A stretch of DNA of 64,000 bases from Flavobacterium sp. CS20 (lineage in GTDB: Bacteria > Bacteroidota > Bacteroidia > Flavobacteriales > Flavobacteriaceae). The notes beneath the pieces are model-generated. The model saw nothing but the letters and a program-made list of their open reading frames with translations, did no database searches and was not told the DNA's origin. A program made the position numbers and the translations under genes. Shown here piece after piece: positions 50,043 through 58,911 of the stretch (the stretch's first letter is position 1; every line of letters starts with the position of its first letter). The stretch spans positions 3,000,239 to 3,064,238 of the forward strand of contig NZ_CP073015.1 in the NCBI RefSeq assembly GCF_018080005.1. Reading direction: 5' to 3'.

Positions 50043-50825
50043 ATGAATAAATGGACTAAACTAAGCATAGAGTATGCAAACCAAAGGTCGTATTTGGACG
50101 ATTTGTTTCTAGTTTATCCAACTATTCCAGAAGGAATAAGGGAAATAAATAAAGATATTTGGGCAGAAGTTGAAAAATCATTCAAGAAAAAGGACAATGA
50201 TTTACTGATAAGACAATTGTTGAAATTTGACTTATTCCCTATCAAAGACAGTTACATTGCATATTTAAAACGAGATGGCTCGGCTATTGACAGAAATCCA
50301 AGAACGATAAACCGAATCTGTGGTCGTCTTTATGAAATGGGTCTTGATAAAATATTTGAAAGATGTAGCGAACCAAAAGAAACTAATAGACAAATTAGCC
50401 CTATGTTTCGTGATTGGTTAAAAAGAAAATCGTTAGGAGTTGAACCAGTATCTTTAGATGAATTTTTAAGCAATGACAAAGACGCAATTTTAGATGCGGG
50501 AGATAATGCAATGATGAATTTTGCGAAAGAACATTTAGGTTATAATCACAACAAAGGATTAGACTTTGTCGGTCGGTTTAACAAGCAATTTGTGATTGGT
50601 GAAGCTAAATTTTTAACTGACTTTGGCGGACACCAAAATGCTCAATTCAATGATGCAATTAGCACCATTCAGGCAAAAGGTGTAAAAGCTGTGAAAATTG
50701 CCATTCTTGATGGAGTTTTATTTATTGAAGGAAAAAATAAAATGTATAAGTCAATTACGGAAACCTACAAAGATTATAACATAATGAGTGCTCTTGTATT
50801 AAGAGAGTTTCTTTATCAAATTTAA
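50043..50825 (+). CDS. Type II restriction endonuclease (PD-(D/E)XK-like)
   Basis: 260 residues, next to a DNA methyltransferase. The segment GLDFVGRFNKQFVIGEAKF carries Asp174, Glu187 and Lys189, the D..ExK arrangement of a PD-(D/E)XK nuclease; FGGHQNAQFNDAISTI follows. N-terminal part (DLFLVYPTIPEGIREINKDIW) looks like a DNA-recognition region. It may belong to the Tsp45I group, but I am not sure and do not predict the cut site. Confidence 0.75.
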   Translation: MNKWTKLSIEYANQRSYLDDLFLVYPTIPEGIREINKDIWAEVEKSFKKKDNDLLIRQLLKFDLFPIKDSYIAYLKRDGSAIDRNPRTINRICGRLYEMGLDKIFERCSEPKETNRQISPMFRDWLKRKSLGVEPVSLDEFLSNDKDAILDAGDNAMMNFAKEHLGYNHNKGLDFVGRFNKQFVIGEAKFLTDFGGHQNAQFNDAISTIQAKGVKAVKIAILDGVLFIEGKNKMYKSITETYKDYNIMSALVLREFLYQI

Positions 50826-50829
50826 GCTT

Positions 50830-51888
50830 ATGAAAAACTTACTAATAAAATCTGACAATATTAAAGGATTGAATTACTTGCTGAACGAAAAAGATTTGAA
50901 AGGTAAGATTGATTTGGTTTATATTGACCCACCTTTTGCAACAGGTGGAAACTTTACAATTACAGATGGTAGAGCTTCAACAATTAGTAATTCAAGAAAT
51001 GGAGATGTCGCCTATTCTGATAAATTAGTTGGAAACGATTTCTTGGATTTTATCAGACAGAGACTCCTTTTGTTGAAAGAATTGATGTCTGAACAAGGTT
51101 CTATTTATTTGCATATTGATTACAAAATAGGTCATTATGTAAAGATAGTAATGGATGAAGTTTTCGGAATTGAGAATTTCAGAAACGATATTACAAGAAT
51201 AAAATGCAATCCGAAAAATTTCAACAGACTTGGTTATGGTAATGTAAAAGACTTAATTCTTTTTTACACAAAATCAAGTAATCCAATTTGGAATGAGCCA
51301 AGAGAAAAATATACTGAAAAGGATTTTGAAAAACTCTTTCCAAAAAAGGATAAACAAGGTAGAAGATACACAACAGTTCCTATCCACGCACCAAGTGAAA
51401 CCGAAAACGGCAAATCAAATCAACCTTTTAAAGGTGTTTTACCGCCGAAAGGAAGGCATTGGCGGACAGATGTTGAAACTTTAGAACAATGGGACAAAGA
51501 AGGCTTAATAGAATGGTCGTCAACAGGAAACCCAAGAAAAATAATCTTCGCAGACCAAAGAGAAGGGAAAAGAGTTCAAGATATTTGGGAATATAAAGAC
51601 CCACAATATCCAACTTATCCAACTGAAAAAAATCCTGAAATGTTAGACTTAATTATTCGGACTTCTTCCAATGAAAACAGCATTGTGCTTGATTGCTTTT
51701 GTGGTTCAGGAACAACTTTAAAATCTGCCCAAACAAATGGAAGAAAATGGATTGGAATTGACCAATCAGAACACGCTATTAAGGCGACTATGAATAAACT
51801 TGAAACAGTTGAAGGAGACCTTTTTGTTGCAAAGCCAGAATATGAATTTGCAGAATTAGAAAAAAGCCCAGCTACCAACATTGTATAA
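50830..51888 (+). CDS. Type II DNA methyltransferase (amino-group, DPPF class)
   Basis: 352 residues: motif IV DPPF (33-36) precedes the SAM-binding motif DCFCGSGTT (288-296), the beta-class order used by N6-adenine and N4-cytosine methylases. LLLLKELMSEQGSIYLHIDY and GRKWIGIDQSEHAI are also typical. It begins four bp after the endonuclease stop, forming one operon that protects the host site. Confidence 0.92.
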   Translation: MKNLLIKSDNIKGLNYLLNEKDLKGKIDLVYIDPPFATGGNFTITDGRASTISNSRNGDVAYSDKLVGNDFLDFIRQRLLLLKELMSEQGSIYLHIDYKIGHYVKIVMDEVFGIENFRNDITRIKCNPKNFNRLGYGNVKDLILFYTKSSNPIWNEPREKYTEKDFEKLFPKKDKQGRRYTTVPIHAPSETENGKSNQPFKGVLPPKGRHWRTDVETLEQWDKEGLIEWSSTGNPRKIIFADQREGKRVQDIWEYKDPQYPTYPTEKNPEMLDLIIRTSSNENSIVLDCFCGSGTTLKSAQTNGRKWIGIDQSEHAIKATMNKLETVEGDLFVAKPEYEFAELEKSPATNIV

Positions 51889-51961
51889 GAGCAATAGTGG
51901 ATGAAGTTGTAAATTTGGATTGAAAATTGAATATTTGAATAAGATATAAACAACTGATTTA

Positions 51962-51993
51962 CAGTAATATAATTTTACGTTAGTCAGAAGGCT
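51962..51993. repeat. Right 32-bp direct repeat of the R-M cassette
   Basis: Identical to 49970-50001 over 32 bp. It lies 74 bp after the methyltransferase stop. The rest of the gap to 52206 shows no gene or further repeat. Confidence 0.9.
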
Positions 51994-52205
51994 GAAAAAA
52001 CCAAAAAATGTTTTCATATAATGCAACCTTCAATTAACTTTGTCTTGTAAAATGAAAATAAACACTACTTGCAATAAAGGATATAAGCAATTAGGATTTA
52101 GTTGTTTGAAAAAACGAAAATGAATAAAATAAAGACCAGTGATAAATTGAAAAGTTAGGACAAAAAATCCCCAACTGTCCATAGCCACGGTCATTATTGC
52201 CAAAT

Positions 52206-53534
52206 TTAATCAAGATTATATAGCTTGATTTTTTTATATAAAGTAGCTCTTGTGATACCTAATTTTTTTGCGGTTTTAGTTTTATTGAATTGATATTTAG
52301 TTAGCGTATCTTGAATCATTTTTTTTTCTAACTCTTCATTTTGAGACTTTAAATCCTGTTTTTGGGTTTCTTTGCTTTCAAGATGGCTAATGGGTTCAAC
52401 TTGAAATCCAGCAAGATGTTCTTTTTTGATAACTCCATTTTCAGATAACAAAACACCTCTTTTTATAAAGTTTTTTAATTCTCTTAAATTACCTGGCTAA
52501 GAATGTTTCTTAAAATCTTGAAGCAGATTATTGTCAATACCTTTGTATTCTTTATTTAGTTCTTCAGCGGCATTTTTTCCAAAAAAATCTATAAATATAT
52601 TGAGGTCTTCTTGTCTTTCTCTTAGTGGTGGTAGGGTTATAGGAAATTCGTTCAACCTATAAAATAAATCTAACCTAAAGTTATTATTTTCGATATTTTT
52701 TTCAAGATTTTCATTAGTTGCAGCAATAATTCTTACATCTATGTCGATGTCTTTGTTGCTTCCTAATCTTCTGATTTTTCTCTCTTGAATAGTTCTTAAA
52801 AGTATGACTTGTGAGTCATAGGATAAATTACCAATTTCATCTAAAAAAATAGTTCCATTATTAGCATATTGAAAATGACCTATTTTGGTTTGAGACGCAC
52901 CAGTAAAAGCTCCTTTTTCATGACCAAATAGTTCAGATATAGCAGTTTCATCTGGTATTGCACCACAATCTACTGCTACAAAATTAGAGTCTTTTCTCTT
53001 GCTGTTTTGGTGGATATATTTGGCTACTAATTCTTTTCCCGTTCCACTTTCTCCTGTTATTAAAACCGATAAGTTGGTTGGTGCTACAATATCTACTTGA
53101 GACCAGATTTTTTTGGTTGTAGTGCCTTTTATAAAATTATTTTCAATTTTGTTTTCAGAGAGTCTTTTCTCATTTGTTTTTAAAGCTTGGTGTACAATTT
53201 TAAGAAATTCACTAGGATTTATAGGCTTGCTAACAAACTCAAAAGCACCTAATTTTATGGATTTTACGGCTGTTTGAATATTTCCATAATTTGTTATCAA
53301 TATAACAGGAATAGTGCTATTTATTTTTTTTATTTTTTGAGTGATTTGTAATCCATCCAATTCTGGCAATCGGTAATCGGTCACAATCAAGTCTGGATGA
53401 TCGTGATTTTTAAAATGCTCAAAAAAACTAACCGAGTTATAAAAAGACTCTACATTATAGTTCTTTTTCTCTAAAAGTTTTTTTAATGTTTGGTTAAAAA
53501 AAACATCGTCATCTATTAGGTAAACCGTTTTCAA
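52206..53534 (-). pseudogene. Sigma-54-dependent NtrC-family response regulator with an in-frame TAG
   Basis: One frame of 442 codons with a single TAG at 52497-52499 (DFKKHS-stop-PGNLRELKNF), where family members have tryptophan (TGG). Receiver domain 1-120 with phospho-Asp53; AAA+ domain with Walker A GESGTGKE (161-168) and the sigma-54 contact motif GAFTGA (208-213); C-terminal Fis-type HTH with TKTAKKLGITRATLYKKIK. Truncation would remove the HTH and the end of the AAA+ domain. It lies 38 bp downstream of the glycosyltransferase gene on the same strand and probably controls it, paired with the kinase at 55242. Confidence 0.92.
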
Positions 53535-53572
53535 TTTTTATTTTCAAAGGTATAAATTGTATTTGAAAATAA

Positions 53573-54988
53573 CTACTTTTGTTGCTTATGCTTGTTGTTT
53601 ATTTTAGCCCGCGTTAACCATCCATTTTGTCCTGCTGTAGCTATTGCGTAAGGCGTTATCCAAAACAAGCTGAAGGCATAAAAAACACTATAACTGTATG
53701 ATAGTAAAGATTGGTTGATATTAGAATATTTCAAGTAATAAAACAGTGCTGGAATACTTGCAAAAATCAAAATACTAAATAGACTTACACCTATAAATAA
53801 AAACGGTTTTAAAACTAAAAAAATAAGCATAAACACAACAGATGGATAAGCTGTTATCATTTTTACCCATTGGTTGATTAGCAACAGTCTAGATGACCAT
53901 TTTTGGGTAGATCTAAAATTTTGAAATGCAAATTTACTCATCATGATATTTTCTCTCACATTGTCATGTTCCCAGCGGATAAACATTTTGCTAAGCTTTT
54001 GATATGTTTTAGGAATTTCTGTAATTACATTAGCGTTTGATTGAAAATTTACATCATAACCTTGTTTTAAAATCATATTAGTCATGGCTCTGTCTTCTCC
54101 AATTTGAGTCCTTTTTCCTAAAAACTTTTGATTAAACCATTTTTCTAAGCAATTGTCAACCGCTTCTTTTCTATAGGCAGATAAAGCACCTGGTGTACAT
54201 AAAACCGAACCATAAACACTTTGTGCTGATCGAATAAATTCAAAACTAAAGGCAAAACTAACATTTAGCATTTTTGGAATTATGCCTTCTTCTGTATTTA
54301 GCACCTTAACGTTACCAGCTACAGCTCCACATTTATCGTTGACAACAAATGGACTTACGATATTTCTTATAGTGTTTTTTTCTACAATTGAATCGCTATC
54401 TACTGTTATCACTACTTCTGTAGTTATTTCTTTAAATGCACGATACAAAGCTTCTCTTTTGCCCATGTTTTTGGGTTGTTGCAAAATGATTATGCCATCT
54501 TTCAAGTCTTTTTTTGCTTTCTTCATCCATTCCCAAGTATCATCTTCACTGCCATCATCTATGGCAATAAGTTGTATCTTATCTTTAGGATAATCACTAT
54601 TTGATAGGCTGTGTATGGTTTTATAAACTAATCGACCTTCATTATATGCAGGAATAACAACTGTACATTCAGGAAGCTCATGGTCTTTTATTCCTTCTAT
54701 AGGTTTATACTTTAAAAAGGTAAAAAATAAGAACAGCATGAAAGCTACTTTAAAAGCTAAAATTATATATCCAACTGTTATAAATACATTTCCAAAATTG
54801 CTTGTAGAAGGTATAAGGTTTATTTCAACTCCTTGATATAAAGCATATCCAAGTATTGTGGTGCTTAAAATTAAAATGGAGATAACGATATAACCCAATG
54901 AGTTATAAAAAATCTTGTTCATTATCTCACGTGAAATATAAAAATAGTTTTGATTAAAATCACTCAAGCTTTTTGTAATTGCTTCCAT
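53573..54988 (-). CDS. Membrane-bound glycosyltransferase family 2 (polysaccharide synthase type)
   Basis: 471 residues: two N-terminal membrane helices, a GT-A domain (CTVVIPAYNEGRLVYKTI, DDGSEDDTW, DSDS, catalytic GEDRAMTNMIL, FIRWEHDNVREN in place of the Q..RW motif) and several C-terminal helices. This resembles hyaluronan, chitin or poly-GlcNAc synthases. It sits between a kinase and its regulator, so exopolysaccharide formation under two-component control is likely. The sugar is unknown. ATG at 54922 is an alternative start. Confidence 0.88.
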   Translation of the reverse strand: MEAITKSLSDFNQNYFYISREIMNKIFYNSLGYIVISILILSTTILGYALYQGVEINLIPSTSNFGNVFITVGYIILAFKVAFMLFLFFTFLKYKPIEGIKDHELPECTVVIPAYNEGRLVYKTIHSLSNSDYPKDKIQLIAIDDGSEDDTWEWMKKAKKDLKDGIIILQQPKNMGKREALYRAFKEITTEVVITVDSDSIVEKNTIRNIVSPFVVNDKCGAVAGNVKVLNTEEGIIPKMLNVSFAFSFEFIRSAQSVYGSVLCTPGALSAYRKEAVDNCLEKWFNQKFLGKRTQIGEDRAMTNMILKQGYDVNFQSNANVITEIPKTYQKLSKMFIRWEHDNVRENIMMSKFAFQNFRSTQKWSSRLLLINQWVKMITAYPSVVFMLIFLVLKPFLFIGVSLFSILIFASIPALFYYLKYSNINQSLLSYSYSVFYAFSLFWITPYAIATAGQNGWLTRAKINNKHKQQK

Positions 54989-55187
54989 ATATTTTTTTTA
55001 ATTATATATAAACAAATACACTACCACTTAATTTAAAAATAATATAGTATTGAAAATCAGATAGATATAATAATTGTTGAGAGTTTTTTAAAACTAAAGT
55101 GTATATTTTTTATACATATTGTATTCTGATAATACACATTGCTATGTTTTTAATTTGTAGTTGCTCAAAATGTTGTAATTTTCTTGG

Positions 55188-55201
55188 TCGAACTCACGTT
55201 A
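55188..55201. repeat. Solo terminal repeat (remnant of the MITE-like element)
   Basis: TCGAACTCACGTTA matches the right end of the 210-bp repeat exactly, without interior or left end. It lies 40 bp before the kinase gene. The rest of the 54989-55241 gap shows nothing else. Confidence 0.6.
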
Positions 55202-55241
55202 AAATATTAAATTTAGTCAACTTTTTAATAAAAGATATTGG

Positions 55242-57815
55242 ATGTTCAAACTTAAAGGAAAGACCATTTGGTTGTTTGCCCTCATTACTTTAGGCATTGC
55301 AGGAGTAGGATTATACTTTTATATTAGTCTAACTTCCTTAAACAAACTTGTAGTAGAAAGTGCTTATCCTCAAAAACGTTCAAATTATTTAAAGGACATA
55401 ACAATTGATATTAACAAGCTTAACAATTTATATTTATTAGATTCCATAAAATTTTCTTTTAAAAAGGCAGATACTATTCTTGCAAGAATCGAACAAAATA
55501 TTGATTCAATCAAAACTGAGCTTCAAAATTCTAAAACAATTGAAGTCTCTAAGTTAGACACTATACCAAAACTATTGCGAAGTGTTCAAGTAGAATACTT
55601 AGAATTACAGCGTATCAAAGAAAAAAATCAATCAAAATTTTTAAATGATTTAGAGAGTTTGCTCAAAAAAGAGTTGGCAGACCTTGAAATCAATAGAAAA
55701 GATTCAGTAACTATAATAAAACAAGTCACTTCAGAAATTTATAAGCATTCCATTGATGAAAACAAAAACTTTAATGAAATTGGCGAAGAAGAAGAGGAAA
55801 GCAAAAACTTTTTTCAACGTCTGTTTGGTTCATCCAATAAAAAGAATGCCGAAGCAAAAAAAGACAATAACGATTCAAAAGTAAAAGAACAAATAGAAGC
55901 TAATAATGACACTGTCGTCTCTACATCAATTGATACTTTACAAACTATAACGCAAATAAACAACTTACCAGAGAAGAGAATTATTTCGATTTTTGAAAGT
56001 GTCCAGCAAAAAAGACAGCATATTATTGATGTTTTAAACAAAAGAGAAAACGAAATATTTCAAAAAAACACTGAAGTCAATAAATATATAGAGAAAATAC
56101 TCAATGATATTTTATTAGAAGAATTTAACACCTTTAATGCTAACGTAAATAATTTTTCAAAAAAGTCTGAAAGTTATTTATGGAAAAGTAGCCTTATTAT
56201 TTTTATTATTTTGTTGTTAGGTGTTTTTTCGATTTATGTTATAATAACAGACATCAATAAAAGTATATATTACCAGGATAGATTAAAAGAAAACGAAAAA
56301 AAGGCTATAAAAGAAACTGAAGAGAATCAAAAATTTCTTTCAACAATGAGTCATGAATTGAGGACGCCACTCACTTCAATTATAGGATATACAGAATTAC
56401 TAAATGAAGATGACGATAATGTAAAAGCTATAAAAACAGCCTCCAATTATCTTTATCAAATGACTAATGAAATTTTGGACATTTCCAAAATTAAAGCTGG
56501 TATTATTGAAATTAAAAAAGAAGTCTTCAACTTAAATGAAGTCTTCGAAATGATTAAACACAACTTTGAGCCATTGATTAAAAATCAAAACATTGAAGTT
56601 TTTTTTGAAATTCCCGAAGAAAAAGTTTATGTCAATTCAGATCGATACAGAATACAACAAATTATATACAATTTAGTGCATAATGCGTTAAAATATACAG
56701 ACAAGGGTTTCATAAAAATAGGGTTTATAAAAAATGAAATAAATCACCAAAAATCAGAGATCAATATTTTTATTGAAGACACTGGAGTAGGAATGACCTC
56801 AGATGAACAAAAGACAATTTTTAAGGATTACCATCAAGCGGGAACTCATAAAAGCAAAATGAAAGGAACAGGATTAGGAATAGGCATAGTTAAAAATTTG
56901 GTCAACAAATTAGGTGGACAAATAAAGCTGACAAGTGAGGTAAACAAAGGAAGTAAGTTTGAAGTATTGCTCAAATTAGAAAATGCTCAACCATCAGATG
57001 TTAGAGAAGAAGAAAAAACACTTCAATTACCTGACAATATATTAGATGGGAAAACAATTTTTGCTGTTGATGACGATAAGTTGATTACCAGTTTGTTTAA
57101 AACAATTTTTACCAACTACGGTGCAAAAGTGACAGTCATGAACAGTTCTTTACAAGCACTAAATCACCTGAAAGAAAATCGATATGACTTGGCTATTTTT
57201 GATATGAAAATGCCAGAGATGAGTGGAGTTGATCTTATTGATGAATTAGCTAAAAACAATTTGAAACTCAGCAAAACTGTAATCTGTATTACCAACGTTT
57301 TGTTGTCTGATGAACAAAAAAATATTTTAAAAAAATTTGATTTTCAACTTTATAAGCCATTTAATAAGCAAGATATTATCAAATTAATAATCAAAGCTTT
57401 TAACTTTGATATTCAAGATTATTACGTTTTTGATGAAGAAAAAATAAAATCAACCCCCGAAACAAAAAAAGATCTTGACTTTAGTTACAGCCTCAAAGAT
57501 CTGGTCCCATATACTGGAGATGATAAGGATGCTCTTATGGAAATGCTTCGATTTTTATTAGCGGAGAATGTGTCTGAACTTGAAATCTTTGAAGAGATGA
57601 TAGAAAAAGAAAACCTCGAAGAAGTAGCTAACCAAATACATAAATTATCATCTCGTTTTGCTCAATTGAATATAAAACCACCTTATGACCCTAAAACACT
57701 AGAATTAAGGTTGCGAAATGGAGAAACCTTTATTTTGAATCAAGCTGTTGAAATTTTTAATTTTTGGAAACATTGCAATCAATCTTTAATTGATAAGCAC
57801 AATATCAAAATTTAA
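55242..57815 (+). CDS. Hybrid sensor histidine kinase with receiver and Hpt domains
   Basis: 857 residues. Membrane helix 1 (IWLFALITLGIAGVGLYFYI), a periplasmic/helical sensor region of about 290 residues rich in coiled coil, helix 2 (LIIFIILLLGVFSIYVII), then HisKA with phospho-His371 (STMSHELRTPL), an ATPase domain (IIYNLVHNALKYTDKG, DTGVGM, GTGLGIGIVKNLV), a receiver domain with Asp654, and a C-terminal Hpt-like domain with His800 (QIHKLSSRF). The phosphorelay probably ends on the NtrC-type regulator at 52206-53534. Confidence 0.93.
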   Translation: MFKLKGKTIWLFALITLGIAGVGLYFYISLTSLNKLVVESAYPQKRSNYLKDITIDINKLNNLYLLDSIKFSFKKADTILARIEQNIDSIKTELQNSKTIEVSKLDTIPKLLRSVQVEYLELQRIKEKNQSKFLNDLESLLKKELADLEINRKDSVTIIKQVTSEIYKHSIDENKNFNEIGEEEEESKNFFQRLFGSSNKKNAEAKKDNNDSKVKEQIEANNDTVVSTSIDTLQTITQINNLPEKRIISIFESVQQKRQHIIDVLNKRENEIFQKNTEVNKYIEKILNDILLEEFNTFNANVNNFSKKSESYLWKSSLIIFIILLLGVFSIYVIITDINKSIYYQDRLKENEKKAIKETEENQKFLSTMSHELRTPLTSIIGYTELLNEDDDNVKAIKTASNYLYQMTNEILDISKIKAGIIEIKKEVFNLNEVFEMIKHNFEPLIKNQNIEVFFEIPEEKVYVNSDRYRIQQIIYNLVHNALKYTDKGFIKIGFIKNEINHQKSEINIFIEDTGVGMTSDEQKTIFKDYHQAGTHKSKMKGTGLGIGIVKNLVNKLGGQIKLTSEVNKGSKFEVLLKLENAQPSDVREEEKTLQLPDNILDGKTIFAVDDDKLITSLFKTIFTNYGAKVTVMNSSLQALNHLKENRYDLAIFDMKMPEMSGVDLIDELAKNNLKLSKTVICITNVLLSDEQKNILKKFDFQLYKPFNKQDIIKLIIKAFNFDIQDYYVFDEEKIKSTPETKKDLDFSYSLKDLVPYTGDDKDALMEMLRFLLAENVSELEIFEEMIEKENLEEVANQIHKLSSRFAQLNIKPPYDPKTLELRLRNGETFILNQAVEIFNFWKHCNQSLIDKHNIKI

Positions 57816-57856
57816 GATTAATGGTTTTATCAGGTAGATGAAAATAAATCCAATTT

Positions 57857-58069
57857 GAACGAGAGTTCGATTTATTGAAATCTGTAAATCAGATGATTAC
57901 GTATTTTTGTAAGCAAATTTTCTCATTTCGAACGAAGTATGAGAAGAAATCTCATCCTACTGAGATGTTTCATCGCTCATGCTTCGCACTATCGACATGA
58001 CAAATGGTTAAATATCTGTATTTTATATGAAAATATTTTATTGGAATTTATATCGAAGAACTCACGTTA
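57857..58069. repeat. MITE-like repeat, copy 3 (~213 bp)
   Basis: Left end GAACGAGAGTTCGAT is slightly degenerate; the right end has an extra GAA (ATCGAAGAACTCACGTTA). Interior matches copies 1 and 2. It fills most of the 57816-58129 gap, which is otherwise empty. Confidence 0.85.
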
Positions 58070-58129
58070 TTTTATGAATTCCATATATACGAGTGAGATT
58101 TTAAAAAACATCAGAATCAATAAAAAGGA

Positions 58130-58909
58130 TTATAATTTCTTAAAAACTTTCTGCATCCTATCTTCTTCTTCTTTAGCCAACTCTTGGTCAACGAGAATTC
58201 TACCACTATGTTCGTCTGTCATAATTTTTCTTCGTCCAGCAATTTCAACCTGAACTTGTGGCGGAATAGTAAAAAACGAACCACCAGAAGCACCGCGTTC
58301 TATGGTAACAACGGCTAAGCCATTTTTCACACTATTTCTAATTCGTTCGTAAGCATTAACTAATCTTTCTTCAATCTTAATTTTTAGTTTTTCTGATTCT
58401 TTTTCTAAGGCTTTTTCTTCTTTTTCAGTTTCTTTAAGAATGTTTGAAAGCTCTGATTTTTTGTGATCAAGGTGTGTTTGTCTATCCTTTAACTTAGCTT
58501 CTGTTTGCTCTAAGGCTTCTTTTTTGTGCTCAGTTTGAGCATAAAATTCTTTGATGTGTTTTTCAGCCAATTCAATTTCAAGTTCTAAGTATTCAATTTC
58601 TTTACTTAAAGCATCAAATTCTCTGTTATTTCTAACATTCTCTTGCTGTTTTTTATATTTTTTTATGCGATCTTGAGTTTCGCTGATAAAAATCTTTTTA
58701 GATTTAATGTCTTCGTCAATTTTATCTAAAGCGGTTTTAATTTTATCAATTCTTTTGTTGAGGTATACAACTTCATCTTCCAAATCTTCAACTTCAAGAG
58801 GCAATTCACCTCTCATGTTTCTGATTTCATCTATTCTTGAATCTACGAGTTGCAAATCGTATAGAGCTCTTAGTTTTTGCTCAACGCTAATCTCTTTCTT
58901 TTTTGCCAT
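58130..58909 (-). CDS. Coiled-coil protein of the C4-type zinc-ribbon (DUF164/CT398-like) family, without zinc cysteines
   Basis: 259 residues from the ATG at 58909. Almost entirely coiled coil from 25 to 180 (ELPLEVEDLEDEVVYLNKR, KHIKEFYAQTEHKKEALEQ). The C-terminal ribbon region, normally with two CxxC pairs, reads RGASGGSFFTIPPQVQVEI and TDEHSGRILVD, so all four cysteines are gone. It starts two bp after the Nif3-like stop and is probably co-transcribed with it. Function unknown; relatives may be scaffold proteins. Confidence 0.85.
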   Translation of the reverse strand: MAKKKEISVEQKLRALYDLQLVDSRIDEIRNMRGELPLEVEDLEDEVVYLNKRIDKIKTALDKIDEDIKSKKIFISETQDRIKKYKKQQENVRNNREFDALSKEIEYLELEIELAEKHIKEFYAQTEHKKEALEQTEAKLKDRQTHLDHKKSELSNILKETEKEEKALEKESEKLKIKIEERLVNAYERIRNSVKNGLAVVTIERGASGGSFFTIPPQVQVEIAGRRKIMTDEHSGRILVDQELAKEEEDRMQKVFKKL

Positions 58910-58911
58910 AA

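Noticed and set aside
55099..55293. 64-codon ORF before the kinase gene
   Set aside because: Overlaps the kinase start in another frame and has no family features.
57939..58253. 104-codon plus-strand ORF across repeat copy 3 and the coiled-coil gene
   Set aside because: It merely reads through the MITE-like repeat and the antisense of 58130-58909.
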